A stretch of 10,878 nt of DNA from Planctomycetota bacterium (GTDB lineage: Bacteria > Planctomycetota > Phycisphaerae > WQYP01). The notes under the pieces are model-generated. The model saw nothing but the letters and a program-made list of their open reading frames with translations, had not been told where the DNA came from and did not search any database. This document shows, piece by piece, positions 1 through 6,215 of this stretch (position 1 is its first letter; every line of letters starts with the position of its first letter). The stretch spans positions 1 to 10,878 of the forward strand of contig JAJZCU010000032.1 in NCBI GenBank assembly GCA_021828935.1. The letters run 5' to 3'. The translations under genes and the position numbers were made by a program.

Positions 1-22
1 CATTTTGAAATGTGAACGCCAT
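1..22 (-). CDS. 5' end of a leftward gene (partial, runs off left edge)
   Basis: Seen: on the minus strand an AAGGAG Shine-Dalgarno (34-29) lies 6 nt before an ATG at 22-20. The first codons read M-A-F-T-F-Q-N before the window ends. A second ATG at 26-24 is only 2 nt from the Shine-Dalgarno, so the inner ATG is the better start. A -10-like TATTAT at 81-76 lies about 50 nt upstream. Inference: the ribosome site is strong enough to support a real gene, but seven codons say nothing about its function. Confidence 0.5.
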
Positions 23-75
23 CCATGGCTCCTTGTTGTTAAAAAAGAATTTCCATTTTCAGAACATCTTTTGGG

Positions 76-105
76 ATAATACCATGCCGCCTTGCCTTGC
101 GACAG
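76..105 (-). promoter_or_regulatory. candidate promoter for the leftward partial gene
   Basis: On the minus strand the -10-like hexamer TATTAT (81-76) matches TATAAT at five of six bases. A weak -35-like CTGTCG (105-100) precedes it with an 18-bp spacer. The predicted leader to the ATG at 22 is roughly 45-50 nt and contains the AAGGAG. The -10 is good and the -35 poor, so this is a sigma70-type guess by pattern only. Confidence 0.35.
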
Positions 106-112
106 TTGATAA

Positions 113-352
113 TTCGGCGATCCTTATCGGCGGGGCCTGGGCCATTTTGCGGGCAACCTAACACTGAATTTGCGCCTGGCTGCGGCGCTGACACGCGCAG
201 GCCCCAAACATGAGGCCGTCGCACAGTGGCAAAAGACCCTGGACAGGGCAAACGTTCTTGTTGCCGGCGACGGGCATAACAAAGAATGGGCGGACATGCA
301 GCAGACTGCGGAGGCCGCCCTGGCGCGGCTGAACGGCGCGGACGAAAACTGA
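113..352 (+). pseudogene. possible C-terminal remnant of a TPR-like protein
   Basis: Seen: an open frame of 80 codons follows two adjacent in-frame stops (107-112) and ends in TGA at 350-352. Its middle part, with N-L-R-L-A-A-A-L-T-R-A-G and then E-A-V-A-Q-W-Q-K-T-L, has the helix-turn-helix look of a tetratricopeptide-type repeat. An alanine-rich helix and the end N-G-A-D-E-N follow. The best start codons (TTG at 170, internal ATG at 296) have no Shine-Dalgarno. Inference: this looks like the tail of a longer protein whose front is lost or frameshifted, because a short stretch just upstream stays open in another frame (about 109-161, ending in TAA). A perfect 6-bp hairpin directly follows the stop. 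It could also be a chance ORF in GC-rich DNA. Confidence 0.3.
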
Positions 353-368
353 CCGGCGGCCTCGCCGG
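353..368. other. hairpin immediately after the 352 stop codon
   Basis: CCGGCG (353-358) and CGCCGG (363-368) form a perfect 6-bp stem around the tetraloop GCCT, one base after the TGA of the TPR-like remnant. No T-run follows on either strand, so it is not a classic intrinsic terminator. It may be a remnant of a 3' end. Confidence 0.35.
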
Positions 369-373
369 GCAAG

Positions 374-528
374 GGCGCCGCGCTTGGTGAAGGCGCTGCC
401 GCTTGGTGGGGGCGCTGCGCTTGGTAAAGGCGCTGCGCTTGGTAAAGGCGCTGCACTTGGTGAAGGCGCTGCGCTTGGTGGGGGCGCTGCGCTTGGTGGG
501 GGCGCTGCGCTTGGCGAAGGCGCTGCAC
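374..528. repeat. 18-bp tandem repeat array, about 8.5 copies
   Basis: Consensus on the plus strand is GGCGCTGCGCTTGGTRRR. Units begin at 374, 392, 411, 429, 447, 465, 483 and 501, with a decaying partial unit from 519. Unit 2 is 19 bp because of an extra C; the others are 18 bp. The final triplet varies only among purines: GAA, GGG, AAA, AAA, GAA, GGG, GGG, GAA. The other changes are few: C for T in unit 1, A for G in units 5 and 9, GGC for GGT in unit 8. The unit length is a multiple of three, so each frame encodes a hexapeptide repeat (for example G-A-A-L-G-K/E/G on plus, or S-A-F/P-T-K-R on minus). No start or frame makes it convincing as protein. It is a minisatellite-type array. Confidence 0.9.
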
Positions 529-549
529 TCCTGCTTTGCTTGGCGGGTG

Positions 550-563
550 GTCGCCGCGGCGAC
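550..563. repeat. 14-bp perfect palindrome
   Basis: GTCGCCGCGGCGAC reads identically on both strands. It sits shortly after the tandem array, in non-coding DNA. It could be a protein-binding dyad or chance in GC-rich sequence; no function can be read from it. Confidence 0.4.
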
Positions 564-652
564 GCACGGGAATACGCCGCGCGAAATTGGTTTATGGGCA
601 TGGCGTTGGTCGGGACCGGTTCGCAAATCGTGGAACAAATTCGGGCGGGGGC

Positions 653-674
653 AAAACCCCGGCCAAGGCCGGGG
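653..674 (-). terminator. intrinsic terminator of the signalling operon
   Basis: On the minus strand, CCCCGGCC-TT-GGCCGGGG (674-657) is followed directly by TTTTG (656-652): a perfect 8-bp GC stem and a short U tract. It lies about 95 nt beyond the stop of the diguanylate cyclase gene at 769, as expected for the end of that leftward operon. No equivalent T tract follows on the plus strand, so termination would be directional. Confidence 0.75.
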
Positions 675-700
675 CTATATAGCCGCCGGCTTGCCGGCGG
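657..700. repeat. three abutting perfect palindromes
   Basis: CCCCGGCCAAGGCCGGGG (657-674) is followed without a gap by CTATATAG (675-682) and then CCGCCGGCTTGCCGGCGG (683-700). Each outer element is an 8-bp inverted repeat around a 2-nt centre, AA or TT. The middle is a self-complementary AT-rich octamer. The left element doubles as the operon terminator. The right one has no T tract on the minus strand and may be an mRNA 3'-end stabilising stem or a REP-like extragenic palindrome. Confidence 0.7.
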
Positions 701-712
701 TTAGGGGCGACG

Positions 713-724
713 CATGCGCGCATG
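713..724. repeat. 12-bp perfect palindrome CATGCGCGCATG
   Basis: This self-complementary dodecamer with an alternating purine-pyrimidine core lies between the double hairpin and the 3' end of the diguanylate cyclase gene. It could be a regulatory dyad or chance. No role can be assigned. Confidence 0.35.
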
Positions 725-768
725 AGGATAAATCGTGGGCTAGGTGTTCCGCGCCCCGCCCGTTTTCC

Positions 769-1773
769 CTACAGCGGCAACAGGCAGAGGGTGTTGCCCA
801 CGGTGTTGGCCGTGCTGTCCACGATGCAGTTCTTGCCGGCGCGCTTCGCGGCGTACAAAGCGTCGTCCGCATAGGCCACGAGCTGCTCGGCATGGCTGGG
901 GTGATTGACGCTGACCGTCGCCACGCCCATCGACATGGACATGCTTACATCAGATGGCAATAAGTTGCGCATCTGGGCCATGAATTCATCCTTCACGCGC
1001 TGGCCGGCTTGAACGGCGGTGTCGGCGCCAATGTGCGGCAACAACACGACAAATTCATCCCCGCCGTAGCGGGCGGCAATATCCATCACCCGCAGGTTCA
1101 GCGTGATCACCTTGGCGGTGATTTGCAGGATGCGGTCGCCAAACTGGTGCCCCAGTTCGTCATTTAAGTGTTTATACCCATCCAAGTCCAGCATAATGCA
1201 GGACAAATCCTGGCCATACCGCTGGGTTTCTTCGAAGCAGCGTTGCAGACAGGTGGTGAAGTGGCGGCGGTTGTACAGGCCGGTGAGCGGATCTGTGGCG
1301 GCCATGCGCTCCATTTGCTGCAGGCTGTCCTTGAGTTGCTGGTTTTTTAGCGCGATTTCCCGCGCCGACTGCTGCTGCTGTTCCTGCAGGCGCCGATTTT
1401 CCTGCCGAATTTTATACGATTCAATATTTTTTTCCACCGCCAGAGGAATGGTGGTCAGATAATCGCCGGCCTTTAACAGATAATCTGAAGCGCCGGTGCG
1501 AATGGCCTGCGTGGCGCTTTGCCGCACATTTTCTCCGGTCACCACGATCACCGGTTTGTCGCACCGGGAGAGAATACGGGCCAGAAGATCAATGCCGGTA
1601 ATGTCCGGCAGGTTGAAATCGGTTAAGATAATATCAAATTTATCAAGCGATTGCGCCAGCGCCTCCCGCCCGCACGCCGTGGGCACCACCGTGTCGGGGC
1701 CGAAGTGCTCGTCGAGCGTTTCGCGGATCAGGTCGCGCTGATCGGCATCGTCTTCCACCACCAGAATCTTCAT
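769..1773 (-). CDS. response regulator with GGDEF output (diguanylate cyclase)
   Basis: A cytosolic receiver-GGDEF protein of 334 residues that should make cyclic di-GMP from two GTP when phosphorylated. The receiver domain (about 1-120) has the acidic cluster E7-D8-D9, phospho-acceptor D52 (T-D-F-N-L-P-D), T79 and K101. A glutamine-rich coiled coil (about 122-158) links it to the GGDEF domain (about 160-322). The active-site signature is intact: D-P-L-T-G-L-Y-N-R-R at 161-170, metal site D196, and G-G-D-E-F at 237-241. An I-site R-V-M-D (228-231) stands at the right distance, so product inhibition is predicted. The ATG at 1773 begins directly at the receiver fold; its ribosome site is weak. 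It is the third gene of a leftward operon, 54 bp after the lone receiver gene, and ends before the 653-674 terminator. This is a PleD/WspR-like architecture with a single receiver. The catalytic call is very secure; activation by the neighbouring kinase is inferred. Confidence 0.93.
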   Translation of the reverse strand: MKILVVEDDADQRDLIRETLDEHFGPDTVVPTACGREALAQSLDKFDIILTDFNLPDITGIDLLARILSRCDKPVIVVTGENVRQSATQAIRTGASDYLLKAGDYLTTIPLAVEKNIESYKIRQENRRLQEQQQQSAREIALKNQQLKDSLQQMERMAATDPLTGLYNRRHFTTCLQRCFEETQRYGQDLSCIMLDLDGYKHLNDELGHQFGDRILQITAKVITLNLRVMDIAARYGGDEFVVLLPHIGADTAVQAGQRVKDEFMAQMRNLLPSDVSMSMSMGVATVSVNHPSHAEQLVAYADDALYAAKRAGKNCIVDSTANTVGNTLCLLPL

Positions 1774-1827
1774 GCTCTGCTCGATTTTAGTGCAACAGGT
1801 ATCGCCAACGGGTTAAAAAAGCCCGTA

Positions 1828-2313
1828 TTACGCCGCGTCGCACTGCTGTGCGCCCAGTGGAAACTGATGAATGCGCAGCCAGTAACTGGCCGATTGCATC
1901 ACCGTTTGAATAAACGCCGAAGCGTCGGTGGGCTTGTTGGTGTAACTGTTGGCGCCATGACGCATGGCGATGCGTTTTTGCTCGTCATCGGTAACGCCGG
2001 TCATCATCACCACGGCAATGTCGGAATTGCGCGGATCCGAACGAATGGCCTGCAGGGTTTGCTGGCCGTCCATGCCTGGCATTTCGATATCAAGAAAAAT
2101 CAGGCCGGGGCGGGCCGCGCCAATGAACTGCCCCTGCTGCCGAAGGAACTTCAGGGCCTCTTCGCCGCTGGAGACCTCAAACACTGGGTTGTCGATGCGC
2201 GCGGTTTCCATGGCGTCACGGATGAGTTGCCGGCAGTCCTGGTCGTCATCCACCAGCAGAATTGTGATCGGCGCCGGTGGCGCGGCGTCGGTGGCGGGGT
2301 GGGGGTAGTTCAT
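1828..2313 (-). CDS. stand-alone receiver, Rcp1-like response regulator
   Basis: A 161-residue cytosolic receiver with no DNA-binding or enzymatic output domain. A proline/alanine-rich lead of about 15 residues precedes the fold. The acidic cluster V-D-D-D is at 21-24, phospho-acceptor D75 in L-D-I-E-M-P-G, T105 in M-M-T-G, and K127 in N-K-P. The C-terminal helix carries Y-W-L (144-146), as is common in Rcp1-type regulators paired with phytochrome-like or other sensor kinases. Its ATG overlaps the kinase stop codon (ATGA at 2313-2310). A strong GAGGTGA ribosome site (2324-2318) lies inside the kinase's last codons, so translation is coupled. Such single-domain regulators act by protein contact or as phosphate sinks. 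Here the diguanylate cyclase encoded next is the obvious competing receiver. The family call is secure; the physiological role is inferred. Confidence 0.92.
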   Translation of the reverse strand: MNYPHPATDAAPPAPITILLVDDDQDCRQLIRDAMETARIDNPVFEVSSGEEALKFLRQQGQFIGAARPGLIFLDIEMPGMDGQQTLQAIRSDPRNSDIAVVMMTGVTDDEQKRIAMRHGANSYTNKPTDASAFIQTVMQSASYWLRIHQFPLGAQQCDAA

Positions 2314-4010
2314 ACAATCACCTCAACGGCTGTGGCCGGCGCGAAACATTTCGCCGGAAGAGCCATGTAAAAAGTTGTGCCCTGTCCGGGCTGGCTTTGG
2401 GCCCAAAGGCGGCCGCTGTACGTTTCCACGATGCTTTTCACGCTGGCCAAGCCCACGCCCTTGCCCGGTATTTTCATCACCGCGGGATTCCTGGCGCGGC
2501 GAAATACATGGAATAGTTGGGCCATGTCAGCCTCTTCAATGCCTATCCCGGTGTCGCTGACGCTAAAGAGTATTTCGCCATTTTCGCGGGCGTAGTTGAT
2601 TGAAATGCGTTTTTCGCCGTCGGGGCGCATGTATTTAATGGCATTGTCCAATAAATTCTGGAAAACCTGGCGCAGGCGGGACTTGGCGCAATACATTCGC
2701 GGCAGCGGTCTTTCCACGGTCAGGGCGATGCCGCGGATTTCAAGATCATTGCTGAATTGCCCTGCGAGGTCGCGCACGAGGCGGTCTAAACAAACAAGTT
2801 CAATTTTTTCGCGCCGCGTCTTAATGCGCGAAAGTTCCAGCAATTCGTTGATAAGTTCGCACTCGGCCTCCACATTTTTTTGAATGCGCTGCAACCGCTG
2901 CACGGCGTCGGCTTGCAAAGTGGCCTGATATTTTACCAGGAGCATCGACGCCATGCCGGAAATATTGCGCAGCGGGGCGTTTAAGTCATGCGAAACGGCC
3001 CGCAGGAAGTCTTCCTTCTCGGCAATTTCCGCCTCCAGGCGGCCATTGACTTGTTTAAGTTCCAGCGTTCTTTGCTGTACCTTGTTTTCCAGCTCCGCGT
3101 GGCTGCGGCGGATGTCTTCCTGCTGGCGAGAAAGGGTGTCGGCCATGCCGTTAAAAGCGATGGCCAGGGCGCCGATTTCATCCGAACGCTCCAGCGTTAC
3201 GCGGTGCTCCAAATCGCCGGAAGCCAAAGTGTCCGCCGCCAGGGACAACTGGTGCAGCGGACCGGTAATATGCCGCGTGATGAACACCGCCACGGGCAGG
3301 GCCAACAGCACCACGCCAATGCAGGTCAGCAACACGCTGGCCTCCAGATAATGGGCGGTGGCCTGCAATGTGGCCGAGCGGATTGCGACATGAACATATC
3401 CACGCAGTTTAGGCAGCCCGGTGAAGGTGTGACCAAAAATTGGCAGCGCAATGACCATGTACCGCCGGCCCAGGTGGCGCACGCGGCCGGAATCGCGCGG
3501 GCCACCCAGGCGCGGCGCCAGATACGGGGAGTACTTCTTCCACGCCGCTGCGGACTGCGCGTTGTAGGCCAACAAGCGCAGATTGGGGCTGGTAACGGCA
3601 ATGAAGCGCAGGCCAAATGATTTGTCCAGAGCTGTCAGACGCGTCCGCAACTGTCCGGTCGACAGCGGCATGGCACTGCCCAGGGTGCTGGCCAGGGCAT
3701 AGCCCAGTTTGCGAACCTGTTCTTCGCGGCTGTGCCGCACCGTGATAAAGGTGACGGCCAAAAAAACGCTGCCGCAGGCGCCCACGGCGCTGACCAATAA
3801 AATCAGCAGCGCCAGGGTCATTTTAAGTTGCAATGGTATCAGCCGCGTAGTGCGGTCGTCTTGGGGCGGCGTTTGGCGCGGCACATTGGCTGGCGCCGCG
3901 GAACCGTGTGCGCCCTGTGCCGCCGGCGCAGAACCGCGGGCCGCCGGCGCGGGCGCCAACGCCAACGCCGCCGTGGCAGTCTCGGTTTTTGAATGTTGCG
4001 TGCGCCTCAT
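2310..4010 (-). CDS. membrane sensor histidine kinase with HAMP domain
   Basis: An inner-membrane kinase that senses an extracytoplasmic cue and autophosphorylates. Numbering is from the ATG at 4010 (566 residues). An Ala/Pro-rich, probably disordered segment fills about 10-50. Membrane segment 1 is at about 64-90, a sensor region of about 130 residues at 92-222, membrane segment 2 at about 224-245, HAMP at 246-298 and a coiled coil at about 298-333. HisKA follows with H341 in S-H-D-L-N-A-P-L, then HATPase_c with an N-box N-L-L-D-N-A (452-457), G1 D-T-G-I-G (486-490) and G2 G-K-G-V-G-L (516-521). All catalytic motifs are present. The frame extends to a TTG at 4031, but the ATG is preferred because a -10-like TATTAA at 4049-4044 would leave almost no leader for the TTG. 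Neither start has a good ribosome site. The sensor region matches no domain I can name; its size suggests one PAS/Cache-like fold. It is the first gene of the kinase-receiver-diguanylate cyclase operon. Confidence 0.93.
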   Translation of the reverse strand: MRRTQHSKTETATAALALAPAPAARGSAPAAQGAHGSAAPANVPRQTPPQDDRTTRLIPLQLKMTLALLILLVSAVGACGSVFLAVTFITVRHSREEQVRKLGYALASTLGSAMPLSTGQLRTRLTALDKSFGLRFIAVTSPNLRLLAYNAQSAAAWKKYSPYLAPRLGGPRDSGRVRHLGRRYMVIALPIFGHTFTGLPKLRGYVHVAIRSATLQATAHYLEASVLLTCIGVVLLALPVAVFITRHITGPLHQLSLAADTLASGDLEHRVTLERSDEIGALAIAFNGMADTLSRQQEDIRRSHAELENKVQQRTLELKQVNGRLEAEIAEKEDFLRAVSHDLNAPLRNISGMASMLLVKYQATLQADAVQRLQRIQKNVEAECELINELLELSRIKTRREKIELVCLDRLVRDLAGQFSNDLEIRGIALTVERPLPRMYCAKSRLRQVFQNLLDNAIKYMRPDGEKRISINYARENGEILFSVSDTGIGIEEADMAQLFHVFRRARNPAVMKIPGKGVGLASVKSIVETYSGRLWAQSQPGQGTTFYMALPAKCFAPATAVEVIV

Positions 4011-4231
4011 GTCAAGGCAACATCGGAACAAACGGGGCCCAGCTTAATAACCTCTGACCAAAAACGTCCGCGGGGCCCTCCAGGCTCGGGCGCCTGCGCG
4101 GGGATGTATCTGCCCATGGAAGGTTGTAAAATAAACCGCCGAGGTGCATGGGGAGGGGCGGATGAAATCGCGCGCAGAAGGGCTCAATGTCCGGGCCTGA
4201 AAGCTTAACGCCAAAGGCGCCAAAATCGCAC
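4011..4231. other. intergenic region upstream of the signalling operon
   Basis: This 221-bp gap lies between the kinase start and the stop of the tail-anchored protein gene. On the minus strand a -10-like TATTAA (4049-4044) has no convincing -35. A small CGCC-AAA-GGCG stem near 4209-4219 follows the stop of the upstream gene but lacks a proper T tract. A minus-strand frame stays open across it without protein character. The operon promoter is presumably here, but I cannot place it firmly. Confidence 0.4.
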
Positions 4232-5353
4232 TCAATGCCCCAGTACGTGGAAATGGACCGCAAGAATCAGCGCCACGCCGCCCATCAGCAGAAGCGCCCC
4301 CGCCACGCCAATATAATGTTTGAAATCATCGGGAATTTCGGCGAACGGCATATCCGCCAAGCGCAGGCCCGCAAGCGCCCACCGGCTGGGACGGCGGCGC
4401 GGTTTGGCGCCGGCCACCACATCCTTCGCGGCGCCTTGGCCATCGTTGGCGGCGACGGGACCCGTATCCTTCCCATCCGGCTGAGGCGGGGTCATCACCG
4501 CGGCCGCGTCTTTGCCGACGGCGGCCTCGGTTGGCGCAATCGCGGCTGCGGAATCTGCGCCCTGTTCGCGCTGGACCACGCGTGCGCGAAGTTCTTCTTC
4601 GGCCGCCTGTTCCCCGTCCGCCAACGCGGCTTTCACCCGTTGCTCGACCGGCACCGATCCCGCCGCGTCATCCAGGGGTCGCAGCGGTTGCGGGACTGCC
4701 TCCACCTCATCAAAAGAGCCGGCCAGCAGCTCGTCGTCTAAAGGTGCATCGGCCGGAGCTTCTACTTCGGATTCTTCTGGCGTTGGCTGGGGGGCCCGCG
4801 CCGGTTCGAAATCACCGGGAAGCTTTTCTGTTAATCCGTCCGCGGCCGCGGCTTGGTCGGCGGGCGTGGCCCGGGCCGGCACAAATCCCGGCGCCATGTT
4901 TTCCGCCGATGCTTCCGCCGGTGATGCGGCGGTCGCCCCGGTTAATGAGCCGTGCTCTTCCCCCTGCGAGGCGTCCGCGCGCGGCGCCGATGAATCATGG
5001 TTCGTTTCGCCAGCTTCGCCTCCGGCAGGTTCCTCGCCCAGCAAGGCCTCAATTTGCCGGCGCAGCTCCGCATTGGCCTCCTCCGGCGAAAGCACGCCCG
5101 GGCCCGTCGCCCCGTTTTCATCCTGGTCATCCCCCTCGCCGGCCACCGCCCGCTGAAGGTCATGCCGCACCAGATTCGCAAAACTGTCGCGATCACCCGG
5201 CAGAACCGCCGCGGAAGAGGCCGACGGGTCCGGCCTCGGCGCAACGTCGCCAATTCGCGGATCGGCCTGGGCGACGGGTTGTTCTGCTTGCAATTGCATC
5301 TGCTGTCCATCGGCCAAATCCGCCGCCGACTTTGGCACAAAAAAACGGAGCAT
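4232..5353 (-). CDS. acidic low-complexity protein with C-terminal membrane anchor
   Basis: I do not recognise a family. The 373-residue product is dominated by A, E, D, P, G and S, lacks cysteine, and is probably disordered over most of its length. Short helix-forming stretches appear at about 56-70 (F-A-N-L-V-R-H-D-L), 91-106 (E-A-N-A-E-L-R-R-Q-I-E-A-L-L) and 236-262. A basic patch, K-P-R-R-R-P-S-R-W (317-325), precedes one hydrophobic segment at about 347-366. Only V-H-F-H-V-L-G-H follows, so the protein is tail-anchored with its bulk presumably in the cytoplasm (positive-inside). There is no signal peptide. The ATG at 5353 lacks a clear ribosome site. It is divergent from rsmE with 43 bp between starts, and 221 bp ahead of the kinase operon. 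The frame is long, and acidic residues balanced by a basic membrane-proximal patch argue for a real gene. The function is unknown; a scaffold or envelope-linked role is only a guess. Confidence 0.75.
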   Translation of the reverse strand: MLRFFVPKSAADLADGQQMQLQAEQPVAQADPRIGDVAPRPDPSASSAAVLPGDRDSFANLVRHDLQRAVAGEGDDQDENGATGPGVLSPEEANAELRRQIEALLGEEPAGGEAGETNHDSSAPRADASQGEEHGSLTGATAASPAEASAENMAPGFVPARATPADQAAAADGLTEKLPGDFEPARAPQPTPEESEVEAPADAPLDDELLAGSFDEVEAVPQPLRPLDDAAGSVPVEQRVKAALADGEQAAEEELRARVVQREQGADSAAAIAPTEAAVGKDAAAVMTPPQPDGKDTGPVAANDGQGAAKDVVAGAKPRRRPSRWALAGLRLADMPFAEIPDDFKHYIGVAGALLLMGGVALILAVHFHVLGH

Positions 5354-5360
5354 TGAAAAC

Positions 5361-5396
5361 TTAACAGCAACCCCAAAAACCTGCTACCATACCGCG
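5361..5396 (+). promoter_or_regulatory. rsmE promoter, apparently leaderless
   Basis: TTAACA (5361-5366) and TACCAT (5385-5390) are separated by 18 bp and resemble -35 and -10 boxes. The -10 ends 6 nt before the rsmE ATG at 5397, so transcription would start on or next to the A of the start codon. Consistently, no Shine-Dalgarno-like purine run precedes this ATG. The assignment is by pattern only. Confidence 0.45.
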
Positions 5397-6215
5397 ATGC
5401 CCGAACCGCAGGATCACCACCGTTTTTTTATGCCGAAAATTACCGTCGGTGACAATGCCTTGCCGGCGGATCAGGCGGATCATGCCCGGCGCGTGCTGCG
5501 TCTTGACTGGGGCCGGGATGTGCTGGTGTTTGATGGCCAGGGCCACAGCGCCACCGGGCCGCTGCGCCCGGCCGGCCGTGGCGCCCATGTGCGGGTGGAA
5601 TCCGTGTCGTTTTCGCCGCCGCCGGCGGTACGGCTGACGGTGGCCTGCGCCGTGCCCAAGGCCGATCGCGCCGACCAATGCGTTGAGATGCTTAGCCAAT
5701 TGAATGTTTATGCGTTGCAGTGGACACTGTACGATCGCGCGGTGGTCAGGCCATCCGCGGAGGGAAACAAGATGGAGAAATGGCGACGCCTGGCGGTGGA
5801 ATCATGCAAGCAATGCGGACGACTGTGGTCCATGCGGGTGCTGCCGCCGACGCCCTTGGAACATTTATTAAGCACCGTCGCCGGGGTTGGCCCGGCGCCC
5901 GCTCCGGCCTCGCCAACATTGCTGGTCTACGGCGCCCCGGATGTGCCCTGCGGCCTGGGCCAATTCATGGCGCCCGCGGCGCCGGCGATGGCTAATGCAA
6001 CAAGCGACTGCACGCTGGATATCGCGGCATTCGTCGGCCCGGAGGGCGGCTTTTCCCCGCGCGAACGGGCGCTGCTACAAAATGCCGGCGTGTCGGCCGT
6101 GCGCCTGGCGCCCACGGTACTGCGCATCGAAACCGCCGCCGTGGCTTTCGCGGCGGTGGTGGCCGCGGCGATTCCCCATGCCCGGCATGAGATTCCAAAA
6201 GCAGAGGCCAGATAA
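5397..6215 (+). CDS. rsmE: 16S rRNA m3U1498 methyltransferase RsmE
   Basis: A 272-residue SPOUT-family enzyme that uses SAM to methylate N3 of U1498 (E. coli numbering) in 16S rRNA of the small subunit. A PUA-like N-terminal domain (about 1-73) begins with the family hallmark R-F-F at 9-11 and H29-A-R-R-V-L-R. The SPOUT domain (about 78-260) carries K-A-D-R (88-91), K-M-E-K-W-R-R (125-131), E-S-C-K-Q-C-G-R (135-142), the knot motif G-P-E-G-G (214-218) and L-R-I-E-T-A (242-247). Length is slightly above the usual 240-250 because of a Pro/Ala-rich loop at about 160-205. The ATG at 5397 is chosen because the R-F-F motif needs about eight residues before it; the next ATG (5430) would remove it. 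It is the only intact plus-strand gene, divergent from the tail-anchored protein gene and convergent with the GH30 gene. The identity is secure. Confidence 0.96.
   Translation: MPEPQDHHRFFMPKITVGDNALPADQADHARRVLRLDWGRDVLVFDGQGHSATGPLRPAGRGAHVRVESVSFSPPPAVRLTVACAVPKADRADQCVEMLSQLNVYALQWTLYDRAVVRPSAEGNKMEKWRRLAVESCKQCGRLWSMRVLPPTPLEHLLSTVAGVGPAPAPASPTLLVYGAPDVPCGLGQFMAPAAPAMANATSDCTLDIAAFVGPEGGFSPRERALLQNAGVSAVRLAPTVLRIETAAVAFAAVVAAAIPHARHEIPKAEAR

Larger units (their letters stand above)
353..768. other. 416-bp non-coding region: tandem repeats and palindromes
   Basis: No credible gene lies here. Several frames on both strands stay open, but they are produced by the stop-free 18-bp repeat and lack ribosome sites and recognisable protein character. 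The contents in order are a hairpin (353-368), the 18-bp tandem array (374-528), a 14-bp perfect palindrome (550-563), and about 90 bp without recognised features. Two 8-bp hairpins flanking a palindromic octamer (657-700) and a 12-bp palindrome (713-724) follow. The region separates a leftward gene start and a gene remnant from the 3' end of the signalling operon. Confidence 0.7.

Noticed and set aside
374..528. CRISPR array
   Set aside because: The units are tandem with no spacers between them, are only 18 bp long, and no cas gene is present.
39..638. Minus-strand open frame of 199 codons across the repeat array, plus overlapping frames on both strands
   Set aside because: The 18-bp unit lacks stops in several frames, so long open frames arise automatically. 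There is no ribosome site, the composition is repetitive and arginine/proline-rich, and other equally long frames overlap it.
1651..2370. Plus-strand frame of 239 codons opposite the two response regulator genes
   Set aside because: It is antisense to two proteins with complete family motifs, has no ribosome site and shows no protein-like pattern.
4203..4222. Terminator after the tail-anchored protein gene
   Set aside because: The CGCC-AAA-GGCG stem is only 4 bp and no T tract follows it on the minus strand.
4512..5364. Two long plus-strand frames opposite the tail-anchored protein gene
   Set aside because: They are serine/alanine- or proline/arginine-rich shadows of GC-rich low-complexity sequence. 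The minus frame has a coherent membrane segment, a basic patch and an acidic composition, so it is the better reading.
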